A program made the translations under genes and the position numbers. Under the pieces are notes generated by a model. That model was not told where the DNA came from. It was given only the letters and a program-made list of their open reading frames with translations, and did not search any database. This document shows positions 1 through 8,353 of a DNA stretch of 64,000 bases, piece by piece. Positions within the stretch are counted from its first letter, which is position 1. The number at the start of each line of letters is the position of its first letter. The DNA is from CAWDZK01 sp963726615 (lineage in GTDB: Bacteria > Actinomycetota > Actinomycetes > JACCUZ01): assembly GCA_963726615.1 (NCBI GenBank), contig CAVSCX010000006.1, forward strand, positions 372,001-436,000, in the 5' to 3' direction.

Positions 1-1234
1 AGGTGAGGACCACCAGCCCGTCCGCGTGGCAGGCCTTCGCGACCGCCGCCGCGGTCGCGGGGTCCGGGGTGCGGCTGCCTGCCTCGGTCAGCTCGACCGC
101 GACCATCGCGCCCCGGCCGCGGACGTCGCCGATGACACCGTACGTCGAGGCGAGCTCGTCGAGCCGGCTGGTCATCACCTCACCGATCCGCCGCGCAGCG
201 CCGCACAGGTCCAGGGACTCCATCGTCTCGATGCTGCCGAGCGCTGCCGCGCACGCGACCGGGTTGCCGCCGTACGTGCCGCCGAGCCCGCCGACGTGCG
301 GCGCGTCCATGATCCCGGCCCGCCCGGTGACTGCCGCGAGCGGCAGCCCGCCGGCGATGCCCTTGGCGGTGGTGACCAGGTCGGGCACCACGCCCTCGTG
401 GTCGCAGGCGAACCAGTCGCCGGTGCGCGCGAACCCGGACTGGATCTCGTCGGCGACGAACACCGCGCCGTTCCCGGTGCACCAGGCGGCGACCGCCGGC
501 AGGAAGCCTGGGGCGGGGACGACGAAGCCGCCCTCGCCCTGCACGGGCTCGATGAGCACGCAGGCCACCTCGTCGGCGCCGACCTGCTTCTCGACCAGGT
601 CGAGCGCGCGAGCGGCGGCCTGCTCACCGGTCATGCCGTCGGGGTCGCGGAACGGGTAGGACATCGGGACCCGGTACACCTCGGGTGCGAACGGCCCGAA
701 CGAGTGCTTGTAGGGCATGTTCTTGGAGGTCAGCGCCATCGTGAGGTTGGTCCGGCCGTGGTAGCCGTGGTCGAACACGACGACCGCCTGCCGTCGGGTG
801 TGCGCCCGGGCGATCTTCACCGCGTTCTCGACCGCCTCGGCACCGGAGTTGAACAGCGCCGAGCGCTTCTCGTGGTCACCGGGGGTGAGGCGGTGCAGGG
901 CCTCGCAGACCTCCAGGTAGCCGGTGTACGGCGTGACCATGAAGCAGGTGTGGGTGAAGCGGGCCACCTGCTCCTGGACCCGGCGCACCACGGCGTCGGC
1001 GCTGTTGCCGACGCCGGTGACGGCGATGCCGGAGCCGAAGTCGATCAGCGAGTTGCCGTCGACGTCGACGAGGACGCCGCCACCGGCACTCTCGACGAAC
1101 ACCGGCAGCGTGGTCCCGATGCCGCGCGCGACCAGCCCGGCCCGCCGGGCGAACAGGTCGGTCGAGCGCGGACCGGGGATCTCGGTGACGAGCCGGCGTT
1201 CCTGCGGAAGGCTGGGACCTCCGGAAACAGTCAT
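1..1234 (-). CDS. gabT: 4-aminobutyrate (GABA)-type aminotransferase, partial at the window edge
   Basis: A class-III PLP-dependent aminotransferase that would move the amino group of GABA to 2-oxoglutarate, giving succinic semialdehyde. About 411 codons are visible; the C-terminus runs off the window start. I start it at the ATG whose complement lies at 1232-1234 (MTVSGGPSLP). The fold markers are present: a GAEAVENAVKIAR segment, FDHGYHGRT, an ADEIQSG loop and the PLP lysine in TTAKGIAGG at about K291. It is divergent from the aldehyde dehydrogenase at 1307, which fits a GABA-shunt pair. Other class-III omega-aminotransferases such as ornithine or putrescine enzymes look similar, so the exact substrate is inferred from the neighbour and the overall match. 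Confidence 0.9.
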   Translation of the reverse strand, partial: MTVSGGPSLPQERRLVTEIPGPRSTDLFARRAGLVARGIGTTLPVFVESAGGGVLVDVDGNSLIDFGSGIAVTGVGNSADAVVRRVQEQVARFTHTCFMVTPYTGYLEVCEALHRLTPGDHEKRSALFNSGAEAVENAVKIARAHTRRQAVVVFDHGYHGRTNLTMALTSKNMPYKHSFGPFAPEVYRVPMSYPFRDPDGMTGEQAAARALDLVEKQVGADEVACVLIEPVQGEGGFVVPAPGFLPAVAAWCTGNGAVFVADEIQSGFARTGDWFACDHEGVVPDLVTTAKGIAGGLPLAAVTGRAGIMDAPHVGGLGGTYGGNPVACAAALGSIETMESLDLCGAARRIGEVMTSRLDELASTYGVIGDVRGRGAMVAVELTEAGSRTPDPATAAAVAKACHADGLVVLT

Positions 1235-1306
1235 GGACCGCAGGGTACTGTGACGTCCTCGTGTGCGACAGTGCTTCTGAACGACGAAATCCGTAGGAGT
1301 AGCGGG

Positions 1307-2755
1307 ATGGCTGACGTCTGGACCGGCTGGGTGGGGGGCGCCCGGCTGCCCGCCGCCGAAGGTGACCGGCTCGTCGTCCGGCACCCGCACGACGGGGCAC
1401 CGGTCGCGCAGGTCGCCTGGGCCAGTGCCGCCCAGGTCGAGCAGGCGGTGGCAGGGGCCGATGCCGGCCGCCACGCGGTCGGCTCGGCACCGGCACACGT
1501 GCGCGCGGACGCCCTCGGCCACGTGTCTGCCCGGCTCTCCGAACGGGCCGAGGAGGTGGCCCGGCTGATCGTCGCGGAGTCCGGCAAGCCTGTCGTCTGG
1601 GCCCGCGCCGAGGTGGCCCGCGCGGTGTCGACGTTCCGCTGGGGAGCCGAGGAGGCCCGCCGTTTCGGCGGCGAGCTGCAGCGCCTGGACACCGAGCCGG
1701 CGGCGCAGGGCCGTGTCGGTCTGGTGCGCCGGTTCGCCCGCGGCCCGGTGCTCGGCATCTCGCCGTTCAACTTCCCGCTCAACCTGGTGGCCCACAAGCT
1801 GGCACCGGCGGTCGCCGTCGGGGCGCCGATCGTGCTCAAGCCCGCCCCCAAGACACCGCTGTCGGCGCTGCTGCTGGGCGAGCTGTTCGCCGAGACCGGC
1901 CTGCACCCCGCCGCCGTCTCCGTCGTGGTGGTGCCGGACGCCGCTGCCCCCGGCCTGGTGGCCGACCCGCGGCTGCCCGTCGTCTCGTTCACCGGGTCCG
2001 CCGGCGTCGGCGCCCGGATCCAGGCGGACGTGCCGCACAAGCACGTGACTCTCGAGCTCGGCGGCAACGCGGCGGCGGTCGTGTGCGCGGACTGGTCCTC
2101 GGCCGCCGACCTCGAGCATGCGGCGAGCCGGATCGCGAGGTTCGGGACCTACCAGGGCGGCCAGTCCTGCATCGCGGTGCAGCGGGTCCTGGTCGACGCC
2201 TCGCTGCTCGAGGCGTTCGTCCCCCTCCTTGTCGCGGCCGTCGAGGCGCTCGGGGTGGGCGACCCCTCGGACGAGGCCACGACGGTGGGGCCACTCATCG
2301 ACGAGGCGTCCGCCGCGCGGGTGGAGGCATGGGTGCAGGAGGCTGTCGGCGGCGGCGCCCGGCTGCTCACCGGTGGCACGCGCAGCGGCACGACGTATGC
2401 CCCCACGGTCGTGGTCGACGCGCCCGCCGACGCGAAGGTGGTGCGGGAGGAGGTGTTCGGCCCCGTGCTCGTGGTGGTGCCCTTCGACGGGGTGGGCGCG
2501 GGGCTGGCAGCGGTCAACGACTCCCGCTACGGCCTGCAGGCGGGCGTCTTCACCCATGACCTGCAGGTCGCCTTCCGGGCCCACCGCGACCTCGAGGTCG
2601 GCGGTGTCGTCATCGGCGACGTCCCCTCGTTCCGGGCGGACCAGATGCCCTACGGCGGCGCCAAGGACTCCGGCGTCGGCCGTGAGGGTGTGCGCGCCGC
2701 GATGGAGGACCTGACCTACGAGCGCGTGCTCGTCCTCACCGGGGTCCCGCTCTGA
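1307..2755 (+). CDS. NAD(P)-dependent aldehyde dehydrogenase, probable succinate-semialdehyde dehydrogenase
   Basis: A 482-aa ALDH-superfamily enzyme oxidising an aldehyde to its acid. The ATG at 1307 follows an AGGAG ribosome-binding site at 1295-1299; the open frame runs further upstream, but only antisense to the aminotransferase. Visible motifs are SPFNFPLN and KPAPKTPL of the cofactor domain, FTGSAGVG, the general base Glu in LELGG (E250) and the catalytic Cys in GGQSC (C288). Its divergent partner is a GabT-like aminotransferase, so oxidation of succinic semialdehyde to succinate is the likely role. That substrate is inferred from context; other aldehydes are possible. Confidence 0.85.
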   Translation: MADVWTGWVGGARLPAAEGDRLVVRHPHDGAPVAQVAWASAAQVEQAVAGADAGRHAVGSAPAHVRADALGHVSARLSERAEEVARLIVAESGKPVVWARAEVARAVSTFRWGAEEARRFGGELQRLDTEPAAQGRVGLVRRFARGPVLGISPFNFPLNLVAHKLAPAVAVGAPIVLKPAPKTPLSALLLGELFAETGLHPAAVSVVVVPDAAAPGLVADPRLPVVSFTGSAGVGARIQADVPHKHVTLELGGNAAAVVCADWSSAADLEHAASRIARFGTYQGGQSCIAVQRVLVDASLLEAFVPLLVAAVEALGVGDPSDEATTVGPLIDEASAARVEAWVQEAVGGGARLLTGGTRSGTTYAPTVVVDAPADAKVVREEVFGPVLVVVPFDGVGAGLAAVNDSRYGLQAGVFTHDLQVAFRAHRDLEVGGVVIGDVPSFRADQMPYGGAKDSGVGREGVRAAMEDLTYERVLVLTGVPL

Positions 2756-2768
2756 GCTCGGCCGTCGC

Positions 2769-2972
2769 TCAGCGGCGGGCCAGCCAGCGGCGCAGGTCGC
2801 GGACCCGCACCATGGTCTCCCCGCGCTGCTCCCGCGACGGCAGCTTCCGGTCGCGCACCGCAGCCAGGACGGCGGCCTGGTCGACCTGGGCGATCACCGC
2901 GACCTGGGCGAGCGTCAGCAGGCTGTCGGGCTCGTGCCGGACGAAGTCGGACATGAACTCAGATCGGCGCAT
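2769..2972 (-). CDS. small helix-turn-helix (excisionase/MerR-like) protein
   Basis: A 67-aa protein whose core (LTLAQVAVIAQVDQAAVLAA then LRRWLARR) looks like a winged HTH of the excisionase/MerR-like kind, with an Arg-rich C-terminus. The ATG at 2972 has a weak AAGGT about 9 nt upstream; an internal ATG at 2954 would give 61 aa. It is convergent with the aldehyde dehydrogenase with only 13 bp between the stops. No integrase or phage gene is next to it, so a housekeeping DNA-binding role is as likely as a mobile one. Function unknown. Confidence 0.6.
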   Translation of the reverse strand: MRRSEFMSDFVRHEPDSLLTLAQVAVIAQVDQAAVLAAVRDRKLPSREQRGETMVRVRDLRRWLARR

Positions 2973-3003
2973 CGCGCAGCGACCTTGACCCGGAAGGGCG
3001 ACG

Positions 3004-3720
3004 TCACCGCCGTGGCGGGGTGGTGAGCTGGCGGCGCATGTCGGCGAGCATCGCCTCGAACATGGGCTCCGGGTCGGTGAGGGCGAAGCCGAGGTGGCCG
3101 AAGATCTCGATCGTCACCGCACCGTAGAGCCGGACCCAGCCGGACAGGTAGGCGGCCAGGGCACCCGTCGGCAGCACGTCCCCGACGTACGTCGAGAACC
3201 GGGCCAGCTGGGCGGACAACGGCGGCGGCAGCGCGTCGTCGGGCGGGGCCTCGAACGGCGCCGCCGTCCAGATCTCGACGAAGATCCCGAGGAAGACCGC
3301 GCCGAAGGACAGGTTCTCGTCCGGCTGCTCGTGCCCTGTCGGCCGGCCCTCGCCGGCGGACGCGAACAGCAGCTGGTACTCCTTCGGGTGCGCCAACCCC
3401 CACCGGCGGAAGGCCCGGCAGGTGGCCATCAGGCGCCCGACCGGGTCGGCCCGGGGCACCGAGTCACGGGCTCCTTCGAGGGTGCCGGTGATCTCGGCCA
3501 GCAGGTCGGCGCAGCAGGCGGCGACGAGCTCCTCGTGGCTGCCGAAGTAGCGGTACAGGGCCGGTGCCGTCATGCCCATCGCGCGTGCGATCGCGCGGAG
3601 CGTCAGCGCGTCCGGACCCTCGGCCACCAGCAGCGAGCGCGCGGTGGCCTTGATCTCCGCCGTCGTCGCCTCCCGCACCCGGGACCGCCGGGTCCCGCCG
3701 GCAACGACCTGCCCGGTCAC
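3004..3720 (-). CDS. TetR/AcrR-family transcriptional regulator
   Basis: A 238-aa one-component repressor. The N-terminal HTH is clear (IKATARSLLVAEGPDALTL, then IARAMGMTAPALYRYFGSHE), followed by a helical ligand domain resembling the WHG/TetR_C group. I choose the GTG at 3720 because GGAGGT lies about 6 nt upstream; an ATG at 3768 would extend it by 16 residues with no such signal. It is divergent from an MMPL transporter at 3844, and the spacer holds several GTGAA/TTCAC half-sites. It therefore probably represses the transporter and perhaps itself. The ligand is unknown. Confidence 0.88.
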   Translation of the reverse strand: MTGQVVAGGTRRSRVREATTAEIKATARSLLVAEGPDALTLRAIARAMGMTAPALYRYFGSHEELVAACCADLLAEITGTLEGARDSVPRADPVGRLMATCRAFRRWGLAHPKEYQLLFASAGEGRPTGHEQPDENLSFGAVFLGIFVEIWTAAPFEAPPDDALPPPLSAQLARFSTYVGDVLPTGALAAYLSGWVRLYGAVTIEIFGHLGFALTDPEPMFEAMLADMRRQLTTPPRR

Positions 3721-3751
3721 CGCGCCACCTCCGCCTCGGCTGGACAAACCT

Positions 3752-3822
3752 GTGAACACCCTTGACACCCGTGAACGCCGTCATCATAGTGAACAGCATT
3801 CACGAACACAATCTGCGTTCAC
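3752..3822. promoter_or_regulatory. promoter with overlapping TetR-type operator half-site array
   Basis: TTGACA (3762-3767), 17 bp, then CATAGT (3785-3790) reads towards the MMPL gene. GTGAAC half-sites lie at 3752-3757, 3771-3776 and 3789-3794, with complementary TTCAC at 3799-3803 and GTTCAC at 3817-3822. GTGAA-N5-TTCAC (3789-3803) is a perfect palindrome starting inside the -10 hexamer. Binding by the adjacent TetR protein is inferred. Confidence 0.65.
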
Positions 3823-3843
3823 GCCATGTTAGGGGACGGTGCC

Positions 3844-6060
3844 ATGTTCGACCGGCTGGGACACGTGACCTTCCACCACCGCCGGCTGGTGCTGGCCCTC
3901 GCCGGGGTGTTCCTGGCCGTGGGCGCGCTGTGGGGCACCGGGGTCTTCGGCTCCATGACCAGCAGCGGCTTCGGCACGCCGGGCAGCGAGTCGGCCCGGG
4001 CCCTGGCCCGCACCGAGGCGACCGTCGGGCGCGGGGGAGCCGACGTCGTCGTCCTCTACCGGGACGGCGGCCGCACCGTCGACGACCCGGGTTTCCGCAC
4101 CGCCGTCGAGGCGCACCTTGCCTCGCTGCCCGGTGACCTGGTGACCTCGACGACGAGCGCCTGGACCGCGGGTCCGGCCGCCGACAGGTTCGTCTCTGCC
4201 GACCGCCGCTCGACGTACGCGGTCGTGCAGCTGGCCGGCTCCGGCGACGACGAGGTGATGCAGGCGTACGAGGACCTCGAGCCCGCGCTCCGCGACGCAC
4301 CCGCCGGCCTGCGGGTGCGCCTCGGCGGTGACGAGGCGATCGGCAGCGACATCACCGCCCAGGTGGGCGAGGACATCGCCAGGGCCGAGCAGATCTCGCT
4401 GCCCGTCGTGCTCGTGCTGCTCGTCGTCATCTTCGGTGGCCTGACCGCGGCCGGTCTGCCCCTGGCCATCGGAGGGCTGGCGATCCTCGGCGCGTTCACG
4501 ATGCTCCGGCTGCTGAGCCTGGTCACTGACGTGTCCGTCTTCGCCGTCAACATCGTCACGATGCTCGGCCTTGGCCTGGCCATCGACTACGGCCTGTTCG
4601 TGGTGAGCCGGTTCCGCGAGGAGATCCGGGGCGGTCGGGGGACCGAGGCGGCCCTGCGGACCACGATGGCCACTGCCGGGCGGACAGTGGCGTTCTCCGG
4701 GCTCACCGTGGCGATCTCGCTGGGCTCGCTGCTGTTCTTCCCGCAGGTGTTCCTGCGGTCGATGGGCTTCGGCGGGATGGCAGCCGTCCTGGTGGCCATG
4801 GTCGGCGCGCTGACCGTCCTGCCGGCGCTGCTCGCGGTGCTCGGCCCACGGGTCGACTCGTTGCGGCTCCCCTTCCTCCGCAGGCCCACGCCGGCCGGCG
4901 CCGCCGGTGCCGAGCAGCGTCACGGTGCCTGGTACCGCCTCGCCCGCAGCGTGATGCGCCGCCCTGTCGCCTACGTCGCAGTCATCGTTCCGGTTCTCCT
5001 CGTGGCCGGGCTGCCCTTCCTGCGGGTGGAGTTCGGTGGCGTCGACCACCGGGCCCTGCCGGCGGGCACCGAGAGCCGCGTGGTCTCCGAGGCGCTGCTC
5101 ACCGACTTCCCGGGTGGGAGCACCTCGACGATCGACGCTGTCGCCACCTTCGCCGACGGCGGCGTCGACGCGGCCGACCGGGCGGCGTTGAGCCGCTACG
5201 TCACCCGGGTCGAAGAGCTGCCCGGGGTCGATGCCGCCGAGATCACTGCGGTCGAGGACGGCACCGCGCTGGTCGAGGTGCGGCACGGCTTCGAGGGCCT
5301 CTCGGCCGACGCCCGTTCCCTGGTCGCAGAGGTCCGCGACGTCCCGGAGCCGGCCGGTGCCGAGGTGCTCGTCGGCGGCCGAGCCGCCGACCTCAGCGAC
5401 CTGTTGGCCAACCTCGGAGCCACGCTCCCGTGGATGGGGCTGTTCGTGGTGGGCGTGACGCTGGTGCTGCTGTTCCTGGCGTTCGGCTCGGTGGTGCTCC
5501 CCGCCAAGGCGATCGTCATGAACGTCCTGTCGTTGTCCGCCTCGTTCGGCGCGTTGGTGTGGATCTTCCAGGACGGGCACCTGTCCGGCCTGCTCGGGTT
5601 CACCAGCACCGGCGCGATCGAGGCGACCCAGCCGATCCTCATGCTCGCCATCGCGTTCGGGCTGTCGATGGACTACGAGGTGTTCCTGCTCTCGCGCGTT
5701 CGCGAAGAGTGGGACCGCACCGGCGACGCCACGGCCGCCGTAGCCACCGGGTTGCAGCGCACCGGGCGGATCATCACCAGCGCTGCCCTGCTGCTCGTCG
5801 TGGTGATCGGCGCGTTCGCGACGTCCGGCATCGTCTTCATCAAGATGATCGGCATCGGCATGGTGATCGCGATCATCGTCGACGCGACCGTGGTCCGGGC
5901 GCTCCTGGTGCCGGCCACGATGCGCCTGATGGGCCGCTGGAACTGGTGGGCGCCCGCCCCGCTGGCCCGGTTCTGGGCCCGGCACGGGATCCGGGAGGGC
6001 GACGAGCGGGTCGTCCTGCCGGAGCAGCCCCGGCCCGCGGACCGGACGGTAGGCGTCTAG
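3844..6060 (+). CDS. MMPL/RND-superfamily membrane transporter
   Basis: A 738-aa polytopic inner-membrane protein of the MMPL branch of RND exporters, probably proton-driven and moving lipids or hydrophobic drugs. The topology is the family one: TM1 near residues 10-30, a large extracytoplasmic loop, about five TM helices at roughly 185-350, then the same pattern repeated. The intramembrane signatures LGLAIDYGLFVVSRFREE and AFGLSMDYEVFLLSRVREE carry the conserved Asp-Tyr pairs. The ATG at 3844 has AGGGGA 8 nt upstream; the in-frame ATG at 3826 has no ribosome-binding site. The divergent TetR gene and operator array point to substrate-induced expression. Substrate not predictable. Confidence 0.9.
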   Translation: MFDRLGHVTFHHRRLVLALAGVFLAVGALWGTGVFGSMTSSGFGTPGSESARALARTEATVGRGGADVVVLYRDGGRTVDDPGFRTAVEAHLASLPGDLVTSTTSAWTAGPAADRFVSADRRSTYAVVQLAGSGDDEVMQAYEDLEPALRDAPAGLRVRLGGDEAIGSDITAQVGEDIARAEQISLPVVLVLLVVIFGGLTAAGLPLAIGGLAILGAFTMLRLLSLVTDVSVFAVNIVTMLGLGLAIDYGLFVVSRFREEIRGGRGTEAALRTTMATAGRTVAFSGLTVAISLGSLLFFPQVFLRSMGFGGMAAVLVAMVGALTVLPALLAVLGPRVDSLRLPFLRRPTPAGAAGAEQRHGAWYRLARSVMRRPVAYVAVIVPVLLVAGLPFLRVEFGGVDHRALPAGTESRVVSEALLTDFPGGSTSTIDAVATFADGGVDAADRAALSRYVTRVEELPGVDAAEITAVEDGTALVEVRHGFEGLSADARSLVAEVRDVPEPAGAEVLVGGRAADLSDLLANLGATLPWMGLFVVGVTLVLLFLAFGSVVLPAKAIVMNVLSLSASFGALVWIFQDGHLSGLLGFTSTGAIEATQPILMLAIAFGLSMDYEVFLLSRVREEWDRTGDATAAVATGLQRTGRIITSAALLLVVVIGAFATSGIVFIKMIGIGMVIAIIVDATVVRALLVPATMRLMGRWNWWAPAPLARFWARHGIREGDERVVLPEQPRPADRTVGV

Positions 6061-6190
6061 CGCTGCGGCGGGTCCAGGCGGCGCTCCCGCGGCACTGCGC
6101 CGCGAATGCGTTCGTCGGTCCAGTAGGCCTCCACCTGTTCCGGCGGGCTGGTCGTCCCCGAGACGACGACCCCGTCCGTGGAGACGCCGG
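6057..6190 (-). pseudogene. orphan pro-region fragment resembling the adjacent secreted protease
   Basis: On the minus strand an open segment of about 43 codons ends at a TAG overlapping the MMPL stop. It contains VEAYWTDERIRGAV, which resembles VTAYWTAARMRTARV in the pro-region of the protease at 6266-7216. I see no start codon or ribosome-binding site for it, and the resemblance covers only the pro-region motif. I read it as the remnant of a second protease copy or a duplicated N-terminus. A chance match cannot be excluded. Confidence 0.4.
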
Positions 6191-6197
6191 CCCGCCC

Positions 6198-6228
6198 GTC
6201 CCGCCTCGGCCGTCGGCCGAGGCGGGAC
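6198..6228. terminator. strong GC hairpin downstream of the protease gene
   Basis: A perfect 14-bp inverted repeat (GTCCCGCCTCGGCC and its complement) with a 3-nt GTC loop. It lies just downstream of the minus-strand protease and 138 bp past the MMPL stop. There is no T-run, as is common for actinobacterial terminators, and it could act in both directions. Confidence 0.6.
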
Positions 6229-6265
6229 AGCAGTGCGCGGAGCACGTGCACCGTGGACGGCCTCC

Positions 6266-7216
6266 CTACTGTGCGGCGGCGCTGGTGTACGCCGACTGGA
6301 CGGTGCTGCCGAAGTACGGGCCGAACATCCTGTTCGGCACCGAGGAGTACCCGAAGCTGTTCACCGAGTTGATGGTGGACCCGGTCAGCCACGGCCCGCC
6401 ACTGGAGCCGCCGGTCATGTTGCACGGGATGCCCTGGCTCTGGGTACCGCCCCAGACGTCGTCGGACGCGGTGCCCGAGCACGACTTCAGCGACTCACCG
6501 TCGAAGGGCGGCGCGGCGGGGTAGCCGTAGGCGGTGTAGTAGAGGCCGCGGGCGAGGTTGAACGCGATCCCCTGCCCGCCGACGACGTCGGTGAGGTGCG
6601 ACCCGTTGAGGGTGTTCATCACGGCGAACCCGCCGTCGTAGTTGATGTCGCCCGAGTTGGCCCAGGCGCTCGTGGTCACCAGGGTGCGAGCGGTCCAGGT
6701 CCCGTAGGGCCGGCTGCCGTAGTTGTAGGCAGGGACGAAGGCCCAGTTGGTCGCGAAGGCGCCTGGCCCCTCGTTGACGCAGTGACCTGCCGTCGTGACC
6801 ACGTCGCGGTTCGCGCTGGCGGTGGCCGCCCCGGAACAGACGTAGTCGGTCCCGCCCAGGGTGAAGAAGACCTTGCCGGTCGTGGAGGTCGTGGATGCCG
6901 CGGCGGCGGTGGTCCCGACCGGCCCGTCCGGGCGGACCCTCTGCGCCTGGCCGCGCTCGACGGAGGCGGCCGACGCCGCGCTGCCGGCCGCCACGGGGGA
7001 GGGCCGGTCGGCGACCCGGGCGGTGCGCATCCGCGCCGCGGTCCAGTAGGCCGTGACCCGACGCTCCGCCGCCTGGGTCGTGGCCGCGCTCGACTGCGCC
7101 ACCTGGGCCGTCGGTCCGGCCGCCCCGGCAGCGGTGCCGGGCGCCGCGCCGAGGGCGAGTGCGCCGCCGAGAAGTGCGGTGATGGTGCCGAGCACGGTGA
7201 CCCGTGGTCTGCGCAT
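6266..7216 (-). CDS. secreted trypsin-like (V8/chymotrypsin-fold) serine protease
   Basis: A 316-aa exported endopeptidase. The N-terminus is a Sec signal peptide (MRRPRVTVLG, hydrophobic core, then Ala-rich cleavage region at about 30). A pro-region with an AYWTAARMR motif follows near residue 55. The catalytic domain shows the His in TTAGHCV, a probable Asp in NYDGGFAV and the Ser in GGSSGGPW. Cys pairs near the His and Ser fit an extracellular fold. The hairpin at 6198-6228 is a plausible terminator. An AT-rich spacer separates it from the divergent BrkB gene. Cleavage specificity cannot be assigned. Confidence 0.88.
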   Translation of the reverse strand: MRRPRVTVLGTITALLGGALALGAAPGTAAGAAGPTAQVAQSSAATTQAAERRVTAYWTAARMRTARVADRPSPVAAGSAASAASVERGQAQRVRPDGPVGTTAAAASTTSTTGKVFFTLGGTDYVCSGAATASANRDVVTTAGHCVNEGPGAFATNWAFVPAYNYGSRPYGTWTARTLVTTSAWANSGDINYDGGFAVMNTLNGSHLTDVVGGQGIAFNLARGLYYTAYGYPAAPPFDGESLKSCSGTASDDVWGGTQSQGIPCNMTGGSSGGPWLTGSTINSVNSFGYSSVPNRMFGPYFGSTVQSAYTSAAAQ

Positions 7217-7412
7217 GAGCGGTTCCTCCCGTGGAGCGCCGGGGCGACAGCCGCTCCGGACGGGGGTACGTTATGGGCGAATAATCCCAAATGTGTATCA
7301 ACGGATCGTCACGCCTCGGTCAACCTCGGGTGCGGCTGACTTCGCGCGGGACCGGCTCGGCTGCCTGCCGCGCCGGTGGGTGAGGCCGCGTCCCGGCGGG
7401 CAACGGACCGGC

Positions 7413-8294
7413 ATGACCGAACGCGTCCGGCCGCGGGAACGGGCCCAGCAGGCCTGGCGCCGCGTCGAGCGCGTGGTGCCCGAGCCGGTTCAGGAGCTCG
7501 TCCGGTGGCTGCGCAGCGACGACTTCACCAGCACGAGCGCGAGCCTGGCCTTCTACGCGCTCGTCTCGTTGGCGCCGATGGCTCTCGTGGCGCTCTGGGT
7601 GGCCGGTGTGGTGGTCCCGGACTCCGCCCTGGAGCAGCTGGGGTCGGACGTCGAAGAGTCCTCGCCCGAGGACCTGCCGGTGGCCGACGTGCTGCGCCGG
7701 CTGATCGAGGTGGCCACCGGGCTCGGTTTCGTCTCGGTGCTCGGCGCGCTCTGGCCCGCGAGCGCCTACGGGGCGTCGCTGGCCCGCGCGTTCGCGCGCA
7801 TCACCCCGGACCGGGAACGCCGGATGCGGGGCTGGAAGGGTCGCGCCATGGCGCTGGTGATCGTGGCGCTCATGCCGCTGGTGGTGTTCGGGGCCCTCGC
7901 CGTCTCCTACGCCGGACCGCGGCTGCTGCCCCGGGCCGGCCCCTGGTTCCCTGCCCTGCTCGCCCTCGGCGGGTTCGTCGCGCTGCTGCTGCTCACCGGG
8001 CTGGTCTTCACCCTGTTCCGGCTGCTCAGCACCGAGGCGGGCGACATCGCGTGGGGCGCGCTGGTGTCGGCGACCCTGATCTCCCTGACCAGCGGCGGCT
8101 ACCTGCTCTACCTGCGGCTGTTCGCCGGCTTCGAGAAGCGGTACGGGGCCTCCTGGCTCGCCACCGTCGTCCTGCTGGGACTCTGGTTGCTGCTTGTCAA
8201 CGCCATGCTCGTCGTGGGGTACCGGCTGATGGTGCGCCGCGCCCAGCGGCGCCACCCCGCGTCGACGCATGACGGCGAGGTCGGTCCGACCTGA
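7413..8294 (+). CDS. YihY/virulence factor BrkB family membrane protein
   Basis: A 293-aa protein with about six TM helices. The family hallmark is the early TSTSASLAFYALVSLAPMAL segment (about residues 38-57), with DIAWGALVSA and the SWLATVVLLGLWLLLVNAML region near the C-terminus. The ATG at 7413 is chosen because the family begins just before the first helix; no clear ribosome-binding site is visible. BrkB-type proteins are widespread and their transport function is unsettled; the old RNase BN label is not supported. The gene stands alone ahead of dxr. Confidence 0.85.
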   Translation: MTERVRPRERAQQAWRRVERVVPEPVQELVRWLRSDDFTSTSASLAFYALVSLAPMALVALWVAGVVVPDSALEQLGSDVEESSPEDLPVADVLRRLIEVATGLGFVSVLGALWPASAYGASLARAFARITPDRERRMRGWKGRAMALVIVALMPLVVFGALAVSYAGPRLLPRAGPWFPALLALGGFVALLLLTGLVFTLFRLLSTEAGDIAWGALVSATLISLTSGGYLLYLRLFAGFEKRYGASWLATVVLLGLWLLLVNAMLVVGYRLMVRRAQRRHPASTHDGEVGPT

Positions 8295-8353
8295 CCGGCG
8301 CGCACGCCGACCAGGCCCCCGGACCCGGCCGGCCGGTGCGCGACACTGACCGC

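Noticed and set aside
1247..1272. ACTGT/ACAGT inverted repeat between the aminotransferase and aldehyde dehydrogenase genes
   Set aside because: Only five bases with a 16-bp spacer; too short to support an operator.
3829..5985. A 718-codon open frame on the minus strand across the MMPL gene
   Set aside because: It is antisense to a clear MMPL transporter, contains no recognisable fold, and reflects the high third-position GC of the real frame.
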